64,000 nucleotides of DNA, from assembly GCF_014205795.1 (NCBI RefSeq), contig NZ_JACHCN010000001.1, positions 372,001-436,000 on the forward strand, written 5' to 3'. Shown piece by piece: positions 1 to 8,779 of the stretch. Made by a program: the position numbers and the translations under genes. Source of the stretch: Rhodanobacter sp. MP7CTX1. GTDB lineage: Bacteria > Pseudomonadota > Gammaproteobacteria > Xanthomonadales > Rhodanobacteraceae. The notes beneath the pieces are model-generated. The model did no database searches. It saw only the letters and a program-made list of their open reading frames with translations, and had not been told where the DNA came from. Within the stretch, counting starts at the first letter, position 1. Every line of letters begins with the position of its first letter.

Positions 1-1
1 C

Positions 2-436
2 CTGCGCACGCGCTTTTACCTGGATATGAAGCGCAGGGGCTACCGGCTCGCCACCTATGTCAGCACGCGCGCTTTCGTGTGGCGCAATGCCGAGCTGGGC
101 GAAAACTGCTTCATTTTCGAAGGCAACGTTATCCAGCCGTTCGTGCGCATCGGCAACAACTGCGTTCTCTGGAGCGGCAATCACGTAGGGCATCGCACGG
201 TCGTGCACGACAACGTGTTTGTCGCCTCGCACGCGGTCATCTCCGGCTATTGCGAAATCGGCGAGAACAGCTTCATCGGTGTGAACTCCACGTTCAACGA
301 TCACGTGAAGGTGGCGCCTGACAATGTCATCGGCTCCGGCGCGCTGGTCACGCGTGACACCGAGCCGGGGCGAGTCTACGTCGGTTCGCCGGCCCACGCA
401 GTGCCGAACAGATCCAGCCTCGAAGTGAGGCTTTGA
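2..436 (+). CDS. NeuD-like sugar acyltransferase, 5' end outside the window
   Basis: The reading frame is open from the left edge, so the start codon lies upstream; the ATG at 26 is probably internal because the residues before it (TRFYLD) fit the family. The visible 144 residues form a left-handed parallel beta-helix of hexapeptide repeats (I/V-G-x-N pattern, for example IGNNCVLWSGNHVGH and IGENSFIGVNSTF), ending in a typical GSPA tail. This is the catalytic domain of NeuD/FdtC-like transferases, which move an acetyl group from acetyl-CoA to a nucleotide-sugar amine or hydroxyl. It lies 7 bp before the next gene in a polysaccharide operon that also has an aminotransferase, so N-acylation of an amino sugar is likely. 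The exact sugar is unknown. Confidence 0.8.
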   Translation: MRTRFYLDMKRRGYRLATYVSTRAFVWRNAELGENCFIFEGNVIQPFVRIGNNCVLWSGNHVGHRTVVHDNVFVASHAVISGYCEIGENSFIGVNSTFNDHVKVAPDNVIGSGALVTRDTEPGRVYVGSPAHAVPNRSSLEVRL

Positions 437-443
437 AGGGCGC

Positions 444-1397
444 ATGTTCGAATGGACCAAGCAAGGGCTGGTATTCGAAACCGCGCGACATGGCGTGGGC
501 GGCTGGATGCGTCATTCGGCGCTTACGCCGACTCCGTATCGCATCGACGATGAGCTCATCCGTGTCTATGCGGGTTTTCGCGATGCCGATGGTGTCAGCC
601 GCATCGGCTACGTCGACGTGCGGGCGGACAACCCTGAGGCTATCGTGCGCGTCAGCGCCGAACCGGTGCTCGATATCGGACGGGGCGGCTGCTTCGACGA
701 CAATGGCGTGATCCTGGGCGATATCGTCGATGCGCCGGGCGGCCTGCATTTGTTCTATGTCGGTTTCCAGCGTGTGGCCAAGGCCAAGTTCCTGGCGTTT
801 ACCGGTCTGGCTGTTTCCACCGATGGCGGCGATCATTTCCGGCGCGTGCAGGAAACGCCGATCCTGGATCGCGCGCCCGGTCGCAGCACCATCGGTGCGG
901 TGCATTCGGTCATCTACGAAAACGGCCGCTGGCGCATCTGGTATGCCGTTGGCGACGATTGGGAAACCATCGGTGACCAACCTTTTCCGCGTTACCACAT
1001 CCGCTATGTGGAGACGGGCGATCTGAGTGACATACCGCGCAACGACCATGTCTGCCTGCTACCCCGCGGCAGCGAGTATCGAATCGGCCGGCCGCGCGTG
1101 TATCGGTTCGGCGGCAAGTACGTCATGTACTTCACTCGAGGAAATGTCACCGGCGAATACTTTCCCGGCGTGGCGTATAGCGACGACGGTATCCGATGGG
1201 AGCGCCACGACGAGGCGCTGGGTATGACGCTGTCCGCCAGTGGCTGGGATTCGCGGGTCATCTGTTATCCCGCGCTGATCCGCCGACGCGACAAGCTGCT
1301 GATGTTCTACAACGGCAACGACATGGGGCACGATGGATTCGGCGTGGCCGAGGTCGGCTTCGATGGCTTCGACGGTGATACGAATGTTCACGGTTAG
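444..1397 (+). CDS. Five-bladed beta-propeller glycosidase-like protein of a polysaccharide operon
   Basis: A 317-residue protein with no signal peptide. It shows recurring propeller-blade features: aromatic-rich strands such as RVYAGFRD, LHLFYVGFQ, WRIWYAVGDDW, YVMYFTRG and LLMFYNGND, with 'STDGG' and 'SDDG' turns between them. This is the pattern of GH32/43/62/68/130-type five-bladed propellers. Similar proteins occur inside O-antigen clusters, where their reaction is not established; hydrolysis, phosphorolysis or transfer on a glycan intermediate are all possible. Its stop overlaps the start of the next gene by 14 bp, so it is co-transcribed with the acyltransferase before it and the FemAB-like gene after it. 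Fold call moderately sure; function unknown. Confidence 0.6.
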   Translation: MFEWTKQGLVFETARHGVGGWMRHSALTPTPYRIDDELIRVYAGFRDADGVSRIGYVDVRADNPEAIVRVSAEPVLDIGRGGCFDDNGVILGDIVDAPGGLHLFYVGFQRVAKAKFLAFTGLAVSTDGGDHFRRVQETPILDRAPGRSTIGAVHSVIYENGRWRIWYAVGDDWETIGDQPFPRYHIRYVETGDLSDIPRNDHVCLLPRGSEYRIGRPRVYRFGGKYVMYFTRGNVTGEYFPGVAYSDDGIRWERHDEALGMTLSASGWDSRVICYPALIRRRDKLLMFYNGNDMGHDGFGVAEVGFDGFDGDTNVHG

Positions 1398-2316
1398 GCC
1401 CTACGCCGAGGCCGACGCAAACGACTGGGATGCACTGGTCGAGTGCTCCCGCAACGGCAACCTGCTGCATCGACGTGGCTACATGGATTACCACGCGAGC
1501 CGCTTCGTCGACCGGTCGCTGATGGTCGAGCGCAAAGGCGAGGTCGTGGCGGTCTTCCCCGCGAATATTCGCGAGAACCTGGTGATCAGCCACGGCGGCC
1601 TTACCTATGCCGGACTGATAATGGCGCAAGCCTTGCGCGCCGAAGCGACGCTTGCGGTGTTTGAGCAGATTGGCAGCCACTATCGCGCGCTCGGCGTGGA
1701 ACGCGTCATCTACAAAGCGGTGCCGCATGTGTTTCATGCCTATCCCGCCGAAGAGGATCTGTTTGCCTTGCATCGGCTTGGCGCGCAACTGAAGCGTCGC
1801 GATCTTTCCTCGGTCATCGCCTTGCAGGAAACATTTCATTTCACGCAGGGGCGCAGGCATTCCATCGACAAGGCCGGGAGGGCCGGCATCCAATGGCAGG
1901 CCGGCGCCGATCCGGCGGCTTTTCACGGATTGCTGTCGGAGGTGCTGGGCAAGCACGACGCCGTGCCGACCCACAGCCTGGCGGAGTTGCGCCTGCTGCA
2001 AACGCGATTTCCACAGCAGATCGTGCTGCACGAAGCCCACCGCGAGGATGTCTTGCTGGCCGGTGTGCTTGTCTACGATTTCGGCAAGGTCGTGCACACC
2101 CAATACATGGCCGCATCGGAGGAGGGGCGGCGGTTGGATGCGCTTAGTTTTCTGTTGGCGGAACTGATCGGCGGCATCTATGCGGACCGGACTTATTTCA
2201 GTTTCGGCATCTCGACCGAACAGGAGGGGCGAGTACTCAACAGCGGCCTGATCGCACAAAAGGAATATTTCGGCGCCCGTGCCGTTGTGCACGATTTCTA
2301 CGAATGGCCGCTTTGA
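1384..2316 (+). CDS. GNAT/FemAB-like acyltransferase of a polysaccharide operon
   Basis: A 310-residue protein. I chose the ATG at 1384, which overlaps the previous stop, because the conserved start [18 protein letters not shown] follows directly; an earlier in-frame ATG at 1333 lies inside the upstream gene. The protein has the FemAB/GNAT layout: an N-terminal half with '[17 protein letters not shown]', a basic linker ([13 protein letters not shown]) and a C-terminal GNAT half with '[19 protein letters not shown]' and '[19 protein letters not shown]'. Family members attach amino acids or acyl groups to amino sugars or peptidoglycan. Together with the aminotransferase gene 14 bp downstream, it may acylate a dideoxy-amino sugar. 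Substrate not determinable here. Confidence 0.65.
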   Translation: MFTVRPYAEADANDWDALVECSRNGNLLHRRGYMDYHASRFVDRSLMVERKGEVVAVFPANIRENLVISHGGLTYAGLIMAQALRAEATLAVFEQIGSHYRALGVERVIYKAVPHVFHAYPAEEDLFALHRLGAQLKRRDLSSVIALQETFHFTQGRRHSIDKAGRAGIQWQAGADPAAFHGLLSEVLGKHDAVPTHSLAELRLLQTRFPQQIVLHEAHREDVLLAGVLVYDFGKVVHTQYMAASEEGRRLDALSFLLAELIGGIYADRTYFSFGISTEQEGRVLNSGLIAQKEYFGARAVVHDFYEWPL

Positions 2317-2330
2317 TGGAGATCGCACTG

Positions 2331-3443
2331 ATGGACGTCCCTTTCCTCAGCCTCAAGGAGGTCAATGCGCGGTATGCCGACGAGCTGAAGGCGGCTGCCG
2401 CGCGGGTGATCGACTCAGGCTGGTATGTGCTCGGCGATGAAGTCGCGGCTTTCGAGCGTGAGTTCGCCGGATATTGTGGCCTACGTCATGCGGTGGGCGT
2501 GGGTAATGGGCTGGACGCACTCTCGCTGATCCTGCGCGCTTACAAGGAACTCGGCGCCATTGAAGAAGGTGACGAGGTCATCGTGCCGGGCAACACCTTC
2601 ATTGCTAGCTTTCTAGCGATCTCCGAAAACCGTCTCGTGCCGGTCCCGGTGGAACCCGATCCGGTCACTTTCAACATGGATCCGGCTGGCGTGGAGGCGG
2701 CTATCGGACCACGAACGCGTGCGATCATGGCGGTACACCTTTACGGTCAGCTGGCCGATATGCCCGCATTGACTGCGCTGGCCCGGCGGCACAACCTGCT
2801 CCTGATCGAAGACGCGGCGCAGGCGCATGGAGCGATGAGCGACGGACGCAAGGCCGGTGCCTTCGGAGATGCGGCGGCCTTCAGTTTTTTCCCCGCCAAG
2901 AATCTTGGGGCGCTGGGCGACGGCGGTGCCGTGGTGACCGACGACACCATGCTGGCGGAACGGATCGCGGCCTTGCGCAACTACGGTTCCGACGTGAAGT
3001 ACCGTCACTTGTTCCAGGGCCTCAATTCGCGACTCGACGAGATGCAGGCTGCCATGTTGCGAGTGAAGCTGAAGTATCTCGATGAGGACATCGCATGGCG
3101 CCGTCGCGTGGCGCGGCGCTATCGTAATGGCATCCGTCATCCGCACATCCAGTTACCGGATCTGGCGCGCGAGGAACAGCACGTCTGGCATCTGTTCGTG
3201 GTTCGCTGCACTCGCCGCGACGCCTTGCAACAGCATTTGCAGGCGCATGGTATTCAGAGCCAGGTGCACTACCCGGTGCCGCCGCACCGGCAACCGGCCT
3301 ATGCCAGCCTGCGGGACGCCCACTTGCCGCTGACGGAACAATTGCACGATGAAGTGCTGAGCCTTCCGATGGGGCCGACGCTGTACGACGCCGCGGTCGA
3401 GCGAGTGATCGAAGTCTGCCAGGCGTTTGAGTGCCCCGCATGA
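2331..3443 (+). CDS. DegT/DnrJ/EryC1/StrS-family sugar aminotransferase
   Basis: A 370-residue PLP-dependent aminotransferase acting on keto nucleotide sugars. The start at 2331 ([12 protein letters not shown]) is preferred over the ATG at 2304 because a GGAG lies nine bases upstream and the family begins this way. The Schiff-base lysine is in [14 protein letters not shown] (about K190); also visible are the cofactor motif [10 protein letters not shown] and the substrate-side [10 protein letters not shown]. Length is normal. It is closest in feel to FdtB/QdtB-type enzymes making dTDP-3-amino-3,6-dideoxyhexoses, which are then N-acetylated, consistent with the acyltransferase at the left edge. 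The stop overlaps the flippase start (ATGA). Family sure, sugar product inferred. Confidence 0.9.
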   Translation: MDVPFLSLKEVNARYADELKAAAARVIDSGWYVLGDEVAAFEREFAGYCGLRHAVGVGNGLDALSLILRAYKELGAIEEGDEVIVPGNTFIASFLAISENRLVPVPVEPDPVTFNMDPAGVEAAIGPRTRAIMAVHLYGQLADMPALTALARRHNLLLIEDAAQAHGAMSDGRKAGAFGDAAAFSFFPAKNLGALGDGGAVVTDDTMLAERIAALRNYGSDVKYRHLFQGLNSRLDEMQAAMLRVKLKYLDEDIAWRRRVARRYRNGIRHPHIQLPDLAREEQHVWHLFVVRCTRRDALQQHLQAHGIQSQVHYPVPPHRQPAYASLRDAHLPLTEQLHDEVLSLPMGPTLYDAAVERVIEVCQAFECPA

Positions 3444-4690
3444 GCATCGTTCGCACCAGTTTCTATACCACCATCGCCACAGCTGCGCGGTTGCTCGCGG
3501 GTCTGGTCGTGATCAAGCTGGTGGCATGGTTTGCCGGGCCCACGGGTGTAGGCAAACTGGGCCAGTTCATGAGCCTCATGTCGTTGCTGGCCGTGCTTGC
3601 CGGTGGCGGCATCAGCGCAGGCGTTGTGAAGTACGTCGCCGAATACCGGCACGACGCGCAAAAATTGTCGCGTCTGCTTGCCGCGGCACTCTGGTATGCG
3701 CTCTGTGCATCGTGCCTGATGGGCGCAGTCGCGCTGTTGTTCAGTCGGCCAATTGCGCTCTGGCTTCTGGGTGACCCGGGTTATGAAAGCCTGATTCGTG
3801 TACTCGCCGTCGCTCAACTCGGCATTGCTCTGGTCAACTATATCCTCGCCGTGATCAACGGCTTCATGGACGTGCGTCGGCTTGCCTTCATCCAGGTGCT
3901 GGGATCGGCTTTCAGCATTGTGCTGGTGCTCTGGCTTTCGCGCTGGCTGCATCTGTACGGAGCGCTGCTGGCTTTGGTCCTGGGCCAGGTGCTGTGCCTT
4001 TTTGTCGGTGTGCCGGTTTGGTGGCGTAGCCCATACTTCCAGCGCAGCATGCTGAGGATGCATTTCGACCGCGAAATGACCTTGCGTCTCACGGCTTTTT
4101 CGGTGATGACACTCAGCTCCGCCTTGCTGCCCCCCTTGATCAATATCGCAGTGCGCGATCATCTCGCGCTGCAGTTTGGCTGGGAAAAGGTCGGTTATTG
4201 GCAGGCCGTGAGCAAGGTATCGGATGCCTATCTGCTGTTTCTCACCACAGCGATAAACATCTACTATTTGCCCAAGCTGGCGTCGACGCATCAGCGCGCA
4301 TCCCTGGTGCTCGAACTGCGCAATGCCTATCGCTACCTTATGCCCGCGGTCGTTGCACTGGCGGCCGTGGTCTATGTCTTGAGAGGCTGGGTGACGCGCC
4401 TGCTGTTCAGTGCGGATTTCGCATCCGCCAATGCATTGTACGGACCGCAGTTGGCAGGCGATGTCATCAAGATCGCGTCCTTCGTTCTGTCCTACGTCAT
4501 GTTGGCCAAGGCCATGACGCGGCTGTTCGTGATATCCGAGTGCGTGTTTGCGGCCAGCTATCTGGTGCTGGTCTATGTGCTTACAGCGCACTTCGGCCTG
4601 GTCGGCGCGATGTACGCATTCACCATCAACTATCTCATCTACCTCGCATTCAATGTGCTGGTCGTGCGACGTTACCTGGAAGGGTTATGA
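3440..4690 (+). CDS. wzx: Wzx-like O-antigen flippase (MATE/MOP superfamily)
   Basis: A 416-residue multi-pass membrane protein. The ATG at 3440 overlaps the aminotransferase stop as ATGA; a GTG nine bases earlier is also in frame but less likely. The beginning ([20 protein letters not shown], then [15 protein letters not shown]) is the conserved first-helix pattern of WzxE-type polysaccharide transporters, and about twelve hydrophobic helices follow to the C-terminus. It would flip undecaprenyl-diphosphate-linked repeat units across the inner membrane. Its neighbours, a GT2, a Wzy-like polymerase and Wzz, fit a complete Wzy-dependent pathway. The stop overlaps the next start (ATGA). Confidence 0.88.
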   Translation: MSIVRTSFYTTIATAARLLAGLVVIKLVAWFAGPTGVGKLGQFMSLMSLLAVLAGGGISAGVVKYVAEYRHDAQKLSRLLAAALWYALCASCLMGAVALLFSRPIALWLLGDPGYESLIRVLAVAQLGIALVNYILAVINGFMDVRRLAFIQVLGSAFSIVLVLWLSRWLHLYGALLALVLGQVLCLFVGVPVWWRSPYFQRSMLRMHFDREMTLRLTAFSVMTLSSALLPPLINIAVRDHLALQFGWEKVGYWQAVSKVSDAYLLFLTTAINIYYLPKLASTHQRASLVLELRNAYRYLMPAVVALAAVVYVLRGWVTRLLFSADFASANALYGPQLAGDVIKIASFVLSYVMLAKAMTRLFVISECVFAASYLVLVYVLTAHFGLVGAMYAFTINYLIYLAFNVLVVRRYLEGL

Positions 4691-5640
4691 CGATGACCTT
4701 CGACGTATCGAAAAACGAAGCGGCGATGCCGCTGGTATCCGTGCTTGTCCCTGCGTTCAACCACGAGCGCTTTGTGCAGCGCTGCCTGGACAGCGTGCTG
4801 GAAGATCCGTATCCGGCCAAGGAACTCATTATTATCGACGACGGGTCGACCGACGACACCGCCAGGATGATTGCTGATTGGGTAGCAATACATTGCATGG
4901 ATCTGCCGATCGAATACGTGCGCCGGGAGAACAGGGGAGTTGCTGCGACCTTGAACGAACTGGTGGCGCGTGCGAATGGAGAGTTCCTGCGGCCGGGCGC
5001 CAGCGATGACTATTTGTTGCCCGGAGGTCTGGATGCCCAGGTTCGCTATCTGCTGGAGCATCCGAACAAGGGGGCCGTGATCGGTGATTCAGTTGTCGTC
5101 GATCAAGACGGGAACAAGGTGCATGACAGCGGTATGCACGGTCTGCACGGGGCGAACAAAAATCTCTATCGATCCGATGATGGCATCCGGCGTGCCGTGA
5201 TCAGCCACTGGGCCATTGGTGGACCGGTCGCCCTGATGCGAAGGAGCGCACTCGATACCGTCGATCGCTGGAGCGAAGGCCTGCGCATCGAAGACTGGGA
5301 TCTGTTTCTTCGGCTGGCAGCCCGTGGTGCGCTTGGCTTCATCGACGTCAGTGTCTGCGCGTACCGCGTCCACGGAAAAAACCTCAGCGCGACACGACAT
5401 ACGGCGACCCGTGTGATCAATCTTGCCGAGTCGAGGCAGGTTGCGCTGCGTCGGGCATGTCTTTTTGATGAGCCCTATCGGACCCTGCTCAGGGCGCAGT
5501 CGCATTACATCGGGGCCAAGATTTCGTTCCTGCAGAGACAGTTTTTGCCGCTGGTACTGCACATGCTGGCCTATGTATCGCTGGTAATTCTGGCAAAGGT
5601 CCGACCTGTATCCGCAAGCCCCGGTGCGGAGGCCGTATGA
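4687..5640 (+). CDS. Family 2 glycosyltransferase
   Basis: A 317-residue GT-A glycosyltransferase. The frame is open much further upstream through the flippase gene, but the ATG at 4687 overlapping the wzx stop is followed by the family start 'PLVSVLVPAFNHERFVQRCL', so I take it. Nucleotide-sugar binding motif IIIDDGSTDDTARMI and the acidic 'GASDDYLLPGGLD' near residue 100 replace the classical DXD; 'IEDWDLFLRLAARG' is the usual acceptor-side ED motif. The C-terminal 30 residues are hydrophobic and may anchor it to the membrane. It probably adds one sugar to the lipid-linked repeat unit. The stop overlaps the wzy start (ATGA). Confidence 0.88.
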   Translation: MTMTFDVSKNEAAMPLVSVLVPAFNHERFVQRCLDSVLEDPYPAKELIIIDDGSTDDTARMIADWVAIHCMDLPIEYVRRENRGVAATLNELVARANGEFLRPGASDDYLLPGGLDAQVRYLLEHPNKGAVIGDSVVVDQDGNKVHDSGMHGLHGANKNLYRSDDGIRRAVISHWAIGGPVALMRRSALDTVDRWSEGLRIEDWDLFLRLAARGALGFIDVSVCAYRVHGKNLSATRHTATRVINLAESRQVALRRACLFDEPYRTLLRAQSHYIGAKISFLQRQFLPLVLHMLAYVSLVILAKVRPVSASPGAEAV

Positions 5641-6839
5641 ACAGCCACATGAAAGGATTGCTGTGTCTTCCCTCAACCTATCTCGCGCTACCGATTCTGC
5701 TTGCGTGCGGGCTGACCTTGCTCACGTACGATCTTCCTGCCGATTACATCGAAGGCTTGCTTCTATTGGCCGTGACCGCATTGGCCGTGGTGTTGCTGGA
5801 CGTGCACGCGAGAGTCAGGATCCCCGAGGCTGCGCGATTCCGTGCACGTCATTACGCCGGTACCCGCGATTCATTCGTTGCACTGGGTTTTGCAGGTCTG
5901 ATCGTTCTCTTCTGCGTGATCGATCTCACGTTCTTTCCCATTCCACTGTTTGACAAACCCTCGGCCTATGCTTCGATGGAAGGTGGTCGTGAGCACATCC
6001 GACACATTTCCGATATCTGCTGGGTGCTTCCCCCGATCGCACTGCTCTGTGTCAGGAGCAGGTGGCTTCGCAACATGCTTATAGCCATTGGCTTTTTGTT
6101 TCCCGTACTGGTGATCGACCGGAACAGACTGTTTGCCTCGGTGTTTTCTTTTGCGCTCGTCATCTTGTTGCGACGGGACGAGACAAGACCTCTGCCGTGG
6201 AAAAGCGTTGGTTTCCTCGCGCTCGCGGGCACCAGCATTTTCTCGATCCTCGGCATCCTTCGGTCCGGTCCACTGGATCAGATCACGCTCCCCTTCAGTG
6301 CCATGTACCGGGCTTCGCCGGTGGGCATCAAGTGGCTGCTTCTTTATGGGAGCGCTGGGCCATACAACTTCAGCGCCATGCTGGCCAAGCATTACTCGAA
6401 CGCCAGCTTTCTCATCAATCAGGTGATCCCCATGAGTGGATCCGTCGCGACAGCCGGGACGGATATTCCGCTGGACGCACCGACGATCAATGTGGGCACG
6501 GAGTTCTTTCCCTTCCTGCTGGCGTGGGGTCCGGTGGCTGCGGTGGCTGCGGTGTTCGTTTTGTACGGCTTGCTTCGGTGGAGCGTGCGGCGCCTTTGCC
6601 CAACCGTTCCGCTGTTTTCATTCCTGATTTTCCTGCGCGTTTCCTACGTGTGCGTCATGTCGCCCTTTGCGCCACAGGCCTTTACGTGGACGAACGTTGG
6701 CTTCATCGGCCTGTGTCTTTTGATGCAGGTACTCGCGGCATGGCTGCCGAACAGGAAGTGGCGAAAGCCGATAGGCAACGGGCGGGGCGATGCCTCCGCG
6801 ATGCCCTTGCAAACCATGTCTCCACATTCTTTCCAGTGA
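5637..6839 (+). CDS. wzy: Wzy-like O-antigen polymerase (polytopic membrane protein)
   Basis: A 400-residue protein with about ten to twelve hydrophobic segments and a large periplasmic-type loop around residues 200-290 (containing GSAGPYNFSAMLAKHYSNAS and the acidic/proline stretch before 'TINVGTEFFPFLLAWGP'). Wzy polymerases share this topology but almost no sequence, so the call rests on topology plus position between a GT2 and wzz. It would join flipped repeat units in the periplasm. The start overlaps the preceding stop (ATGA); a 10-bp gap separates it from wzz. The C-terminal 25 residues are hydrophilic. Confidence 0.7.
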   Translation: MNSHMKGLLCLPSTYLALPILLACGLTLLTYDLPADYIEGLLLLAVTALAVVLLDVHARVRIPEAARFRARHYAGTRDSFVALGFAGLIVLFCVIDLTFFPIPLFDKPSAYASMEGGREHIRHISDICWVLPPIALLCVRSRWLRNMLIAIGFLFPVLVIDRNRLFASVFSFALVILLRRDETRPLPWKSVGFLALAGTSIFSILGILRSGPLDQITLPFSAMYRASPVGIKWLLLYGSAGPYNFSAMLAKHYSNASFLINQVIPMSGSVATAGTDIPLDAPTINVGTEFFPFLLAWGPVAAVAAVFVLYGLLRWSVRRLCPTVPLFSFLIFLRVSYVCVMSPFAPQAFTWTNVGFIGLCLLMQVLAAWLPNRKWRKPIGNGRGDASAMPLQTMSPHSFQ

Positions 6840-6849
6840 GTACAGAACC

Positions 6850-7671
6850 ATGGAACAAGATGAAATCTACTTGATCGACCTCTGGCGGACGTTGTTCCGT
6901 GAGTGGAAATGGTTCGCTGCGGTGCTGATCGTGACCCTGGCTTGCACCTATGCCTTCACGCATCTGGTGAAGCGCCAATGGGAAGCAACTGCCTGGATCC
7001 TGATCGGCCAGGTTGGGCAGGTGCCGTCAGGCCAGGATCAAAAGACCGAGCCGCTTCAGCGTGTCCTCGAGCGCCTGCAACTCGTGCCATTTCAAAACGA
7101 CGTTTTGAAAGGGATCGGTCTTTCACCGGATTCGCCGGAAGCCCAGCTTTACCGCGGTAGCTTGAAACTGGATCCTCTCCCGTATGCGGGCCCGCTCATC
7201 CGGTTGAGCGTACGGGCACACTCGCCACAGCAAGCGCGCCAATTTGCCACGGCAACGGTCGTCGAACTGCACGCTGTCCATCAGCACTTCGACGAGGTGC
7301 CGTTGAAGTTGGCCCGTGCGCGTCTTGACGAGATCCAGGCTGATCTGCAAAGCGCCTTGGCTGATCGCAGCCGGTTGCTGCAGATCCTTGCCCCGGAGAA
7401 CAAGGGCGATGCGGCAAGCAAGAGTCTTGCAAGTGTTTCGCTCGCCAGCAAGGACGAAGAAATCCGCAAGTTGCAGGAGGCGAGAAGCGATCTCATCGAT
7501 CGTCTCAGCCCTACCTACACCTATGAAACGTCGCTGCCGTGGCCGGTCTATGTACCCGATAGACAGGCGTTCCCCAATCCGGCGTTGATGTGGGGTATAG
7601 GCCTCTTGCTGGGTATTGTCCTGGGGCTATTCGCAGCCACCACGAGAAGTGTTGCACGGCGTCAAGCGTAG
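6850..7671 (+). CDS. wzz: Wzz-type polysaccharide chain-length determinant
   Basis: A 273-residue inner-membrane protein with the Wzz architecture: short cytoplasmic N-terminus (MEQDEIYLIDLWRTLFREWK), first membrane helix at about residues 20-38, a periplasmic alpha-helical domain rich in Q/E/R/L heptads (about 120-215), and a second helix near the C-terminus preceded by proline-rich 'PDRQAFPNPALMWGIG'. It controls modal length of the Wzy product. The ATG at 6850 was chosen because the family start follows; the upstream part of the frame lies in wzy. It lacks a BY-kinase domain, so it is a PCP-1-like protein. It closes the first operon; 219 bp without a clear gene follow. Confidence 0.85.
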   Translation: MEQDEIYLIDLWRTLFREWKWFAAVLIVTLACTYAFTHLVKRQWEATAWILIGQVGQVPSGQDQKTEPLQRVLERLQLVPFQNDVLKGIGLSPDSPEAQLYRGSLKLDPLPYAGPLIRLSVRAHSPQQARQFATATVVELHAVHQHFDEVPLKLARARLDEIQADLQSALADRSRLLQILAPENKGDAASKSLASVSLASKDEEIRKLQEARSDLIDRLSPTYTYETSLPWPVYVPDRQAFPNPALMWGIGLLLGIVLGLFAATTRSVARRQA

Positions 7672-7890
7672 GGCAGGCTGGTGTTGCCATTGGAAAGAGG
7701 GCGCACATCCAGGTCACGGCTGGCGCTACGCAGATAGGTATCCACGCAGGTTCCATTCAACCAAAACGGGCCGCAAAGGCACTTACCTGATAGGCCGATC
7801 CGAGTGGCAGGACGGGTGTCTCGAACCGGCCTGCGAATGCCTTGGTTCTGAAGATTGATGAAGTTGTTTTGCGCTGGAACGGAGATTGAT
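7672..7890. other. Intergenic gap between two surface-glycan operons
   Basis: The 219 bp hold no convincing + gene and no clear hairpin followed by T residues. On the minus strand a frame at 7662-7907 encodes 81 residues with three cysteines near its middle (GKCLCGPFWLNGTCVDTYL) and crosses the start of the next gene. It could be a remnant or chance. A Shine-Dalgarno GGAG at 7881-7884 belongs to the methyltransferase downstream. Confidence 0.4.
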
Positions 7891-8775
7891 ATGGATGGGC
7901 AGCACAAGCTTGAAACTGAGGTCCACGCGCTGCCCGCGCGGAACGTTCATCAGCGCGGACGAAATGCACCCTTGGACGAAGCGCAACTGCTCGATACGCA
8001 GCGTGCCTTCGACAGTGTTGCCGCCGACTATGACGGTCCGCGAGGCAATAACGAGCTGATTCAGCGCATGCGGCTTACCCTGTGGGATACCGTGCATAGC
8101 CAGCTTCCGGCGGGAGCTCGCCTGCTCGACCTGGGTTGCGGTACGGGCATCGATGCCCTCGAATTCGCAAGGCGGGGTTTCCATGTCGTCGCCACCGACT
8201 GGTCGCCACAGATGGTCGAGCGTACGAGGTCCCGTGTTGCAGCTGCCGCCCTGGGGTCTCGTGTAACGGCCGCGCATCTAGGCGTCCAGCAACTCGATCA
8301 GCTCGACGGCAAGTTCGATGGTATCTACTCGAACTTCGGCCCCCTGAACTGCGCGCCGGACCTTCGTGCGGTGGCGGACGAATGCGCTCGCTTGCTGCGC
8401 CCCGGCGGCAGGCTGGTTTTTTCGGTGATGGGGCGAATCTGCCCGTGGGAGCTGGGGCATTACGCACTGCGCGGTCGCTTCAAACGGGCTGGCGTGCGGG
8501 CTGCGCGAGGCGCGACGGCGGTCGGCATGAATCGCCATACGATCTGGACCTATTACTACCTGCCACGCGAGTTCTACGCAGCCTTCGCCGAACACTTTTC
8601 ACTGGAGAGCTATCGTGCGCTGAGCTTGTTCATGCCGCCGCCTTATCTGGTCGACTACTACCGACGCCATCGCAACTGGTGCGAGCGTCTGGGTCGACTC
8701 GACGATCGCTTGGGCGGCCTGCCGCTACTGCGCGGTATGGGTGATCATTTTCTCATCGTGATGCAACGGCGCTGA
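7891..8775 (+). CDS. Class I SAM-dependent methyltransferase
   Basis: A 294-residue methyltransferase. I chose the ATG at 7891 because GGAG sits six bases upstream; an ATG at 7855 in the same frame adds 12 residues. After a variable first 40 residues comes 'FDSVAADYDGPRGNNELIQ', then SAM motif I LLDLGCGTGIDALEFA, the acidic end of beta-2 (VVATDWSPQMVER), 'FDGIYSNFGPLNC' and 'LLRPGGRLVFSVMG'. The C-terminal third is specific, with 'YYLPREFYAAFAEHFSLESY'. It resembles small-molecule or sugar methyltransferases. It begins an operon with an amidohydrolase 4 bp downstream. Acceptor unknown. Confidence 0.85.
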   Translation: MDGQHKLETEVHALPARNVHQRGRNAPLDEAQLLDTQRAFDSVAADYDGPRGNNELIQRMRLTLWDTVHSQLPAGARLLDLGCGTGIDALEFARRGFHVVATDWSPQMVERTRSRVAAAALGSRVTAAHLGVQQLDQLDGKFDGIYSNFGPLNCAPDLRAVADECARLLRPGGRLVFSVMGRICPWELGHYALRGRFKRAGVRAARGATAVGMNRHTIWTYYYLPREFYAAFAEHFSLESYRALSLFMPPPYLVDYYRRHRNWCERLGRLDDRLGGLPLLRGMGDHFLIVMQRR

Positions 8776-8779
8776 GCTC

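Noticed and set aside
3299..4591. 430-codon antisense frame over the wzx gene
   Set aside because: His/Gln-rich composition typical of antisense of a membrane protein; wzx has clear family motifs on the plus strand.
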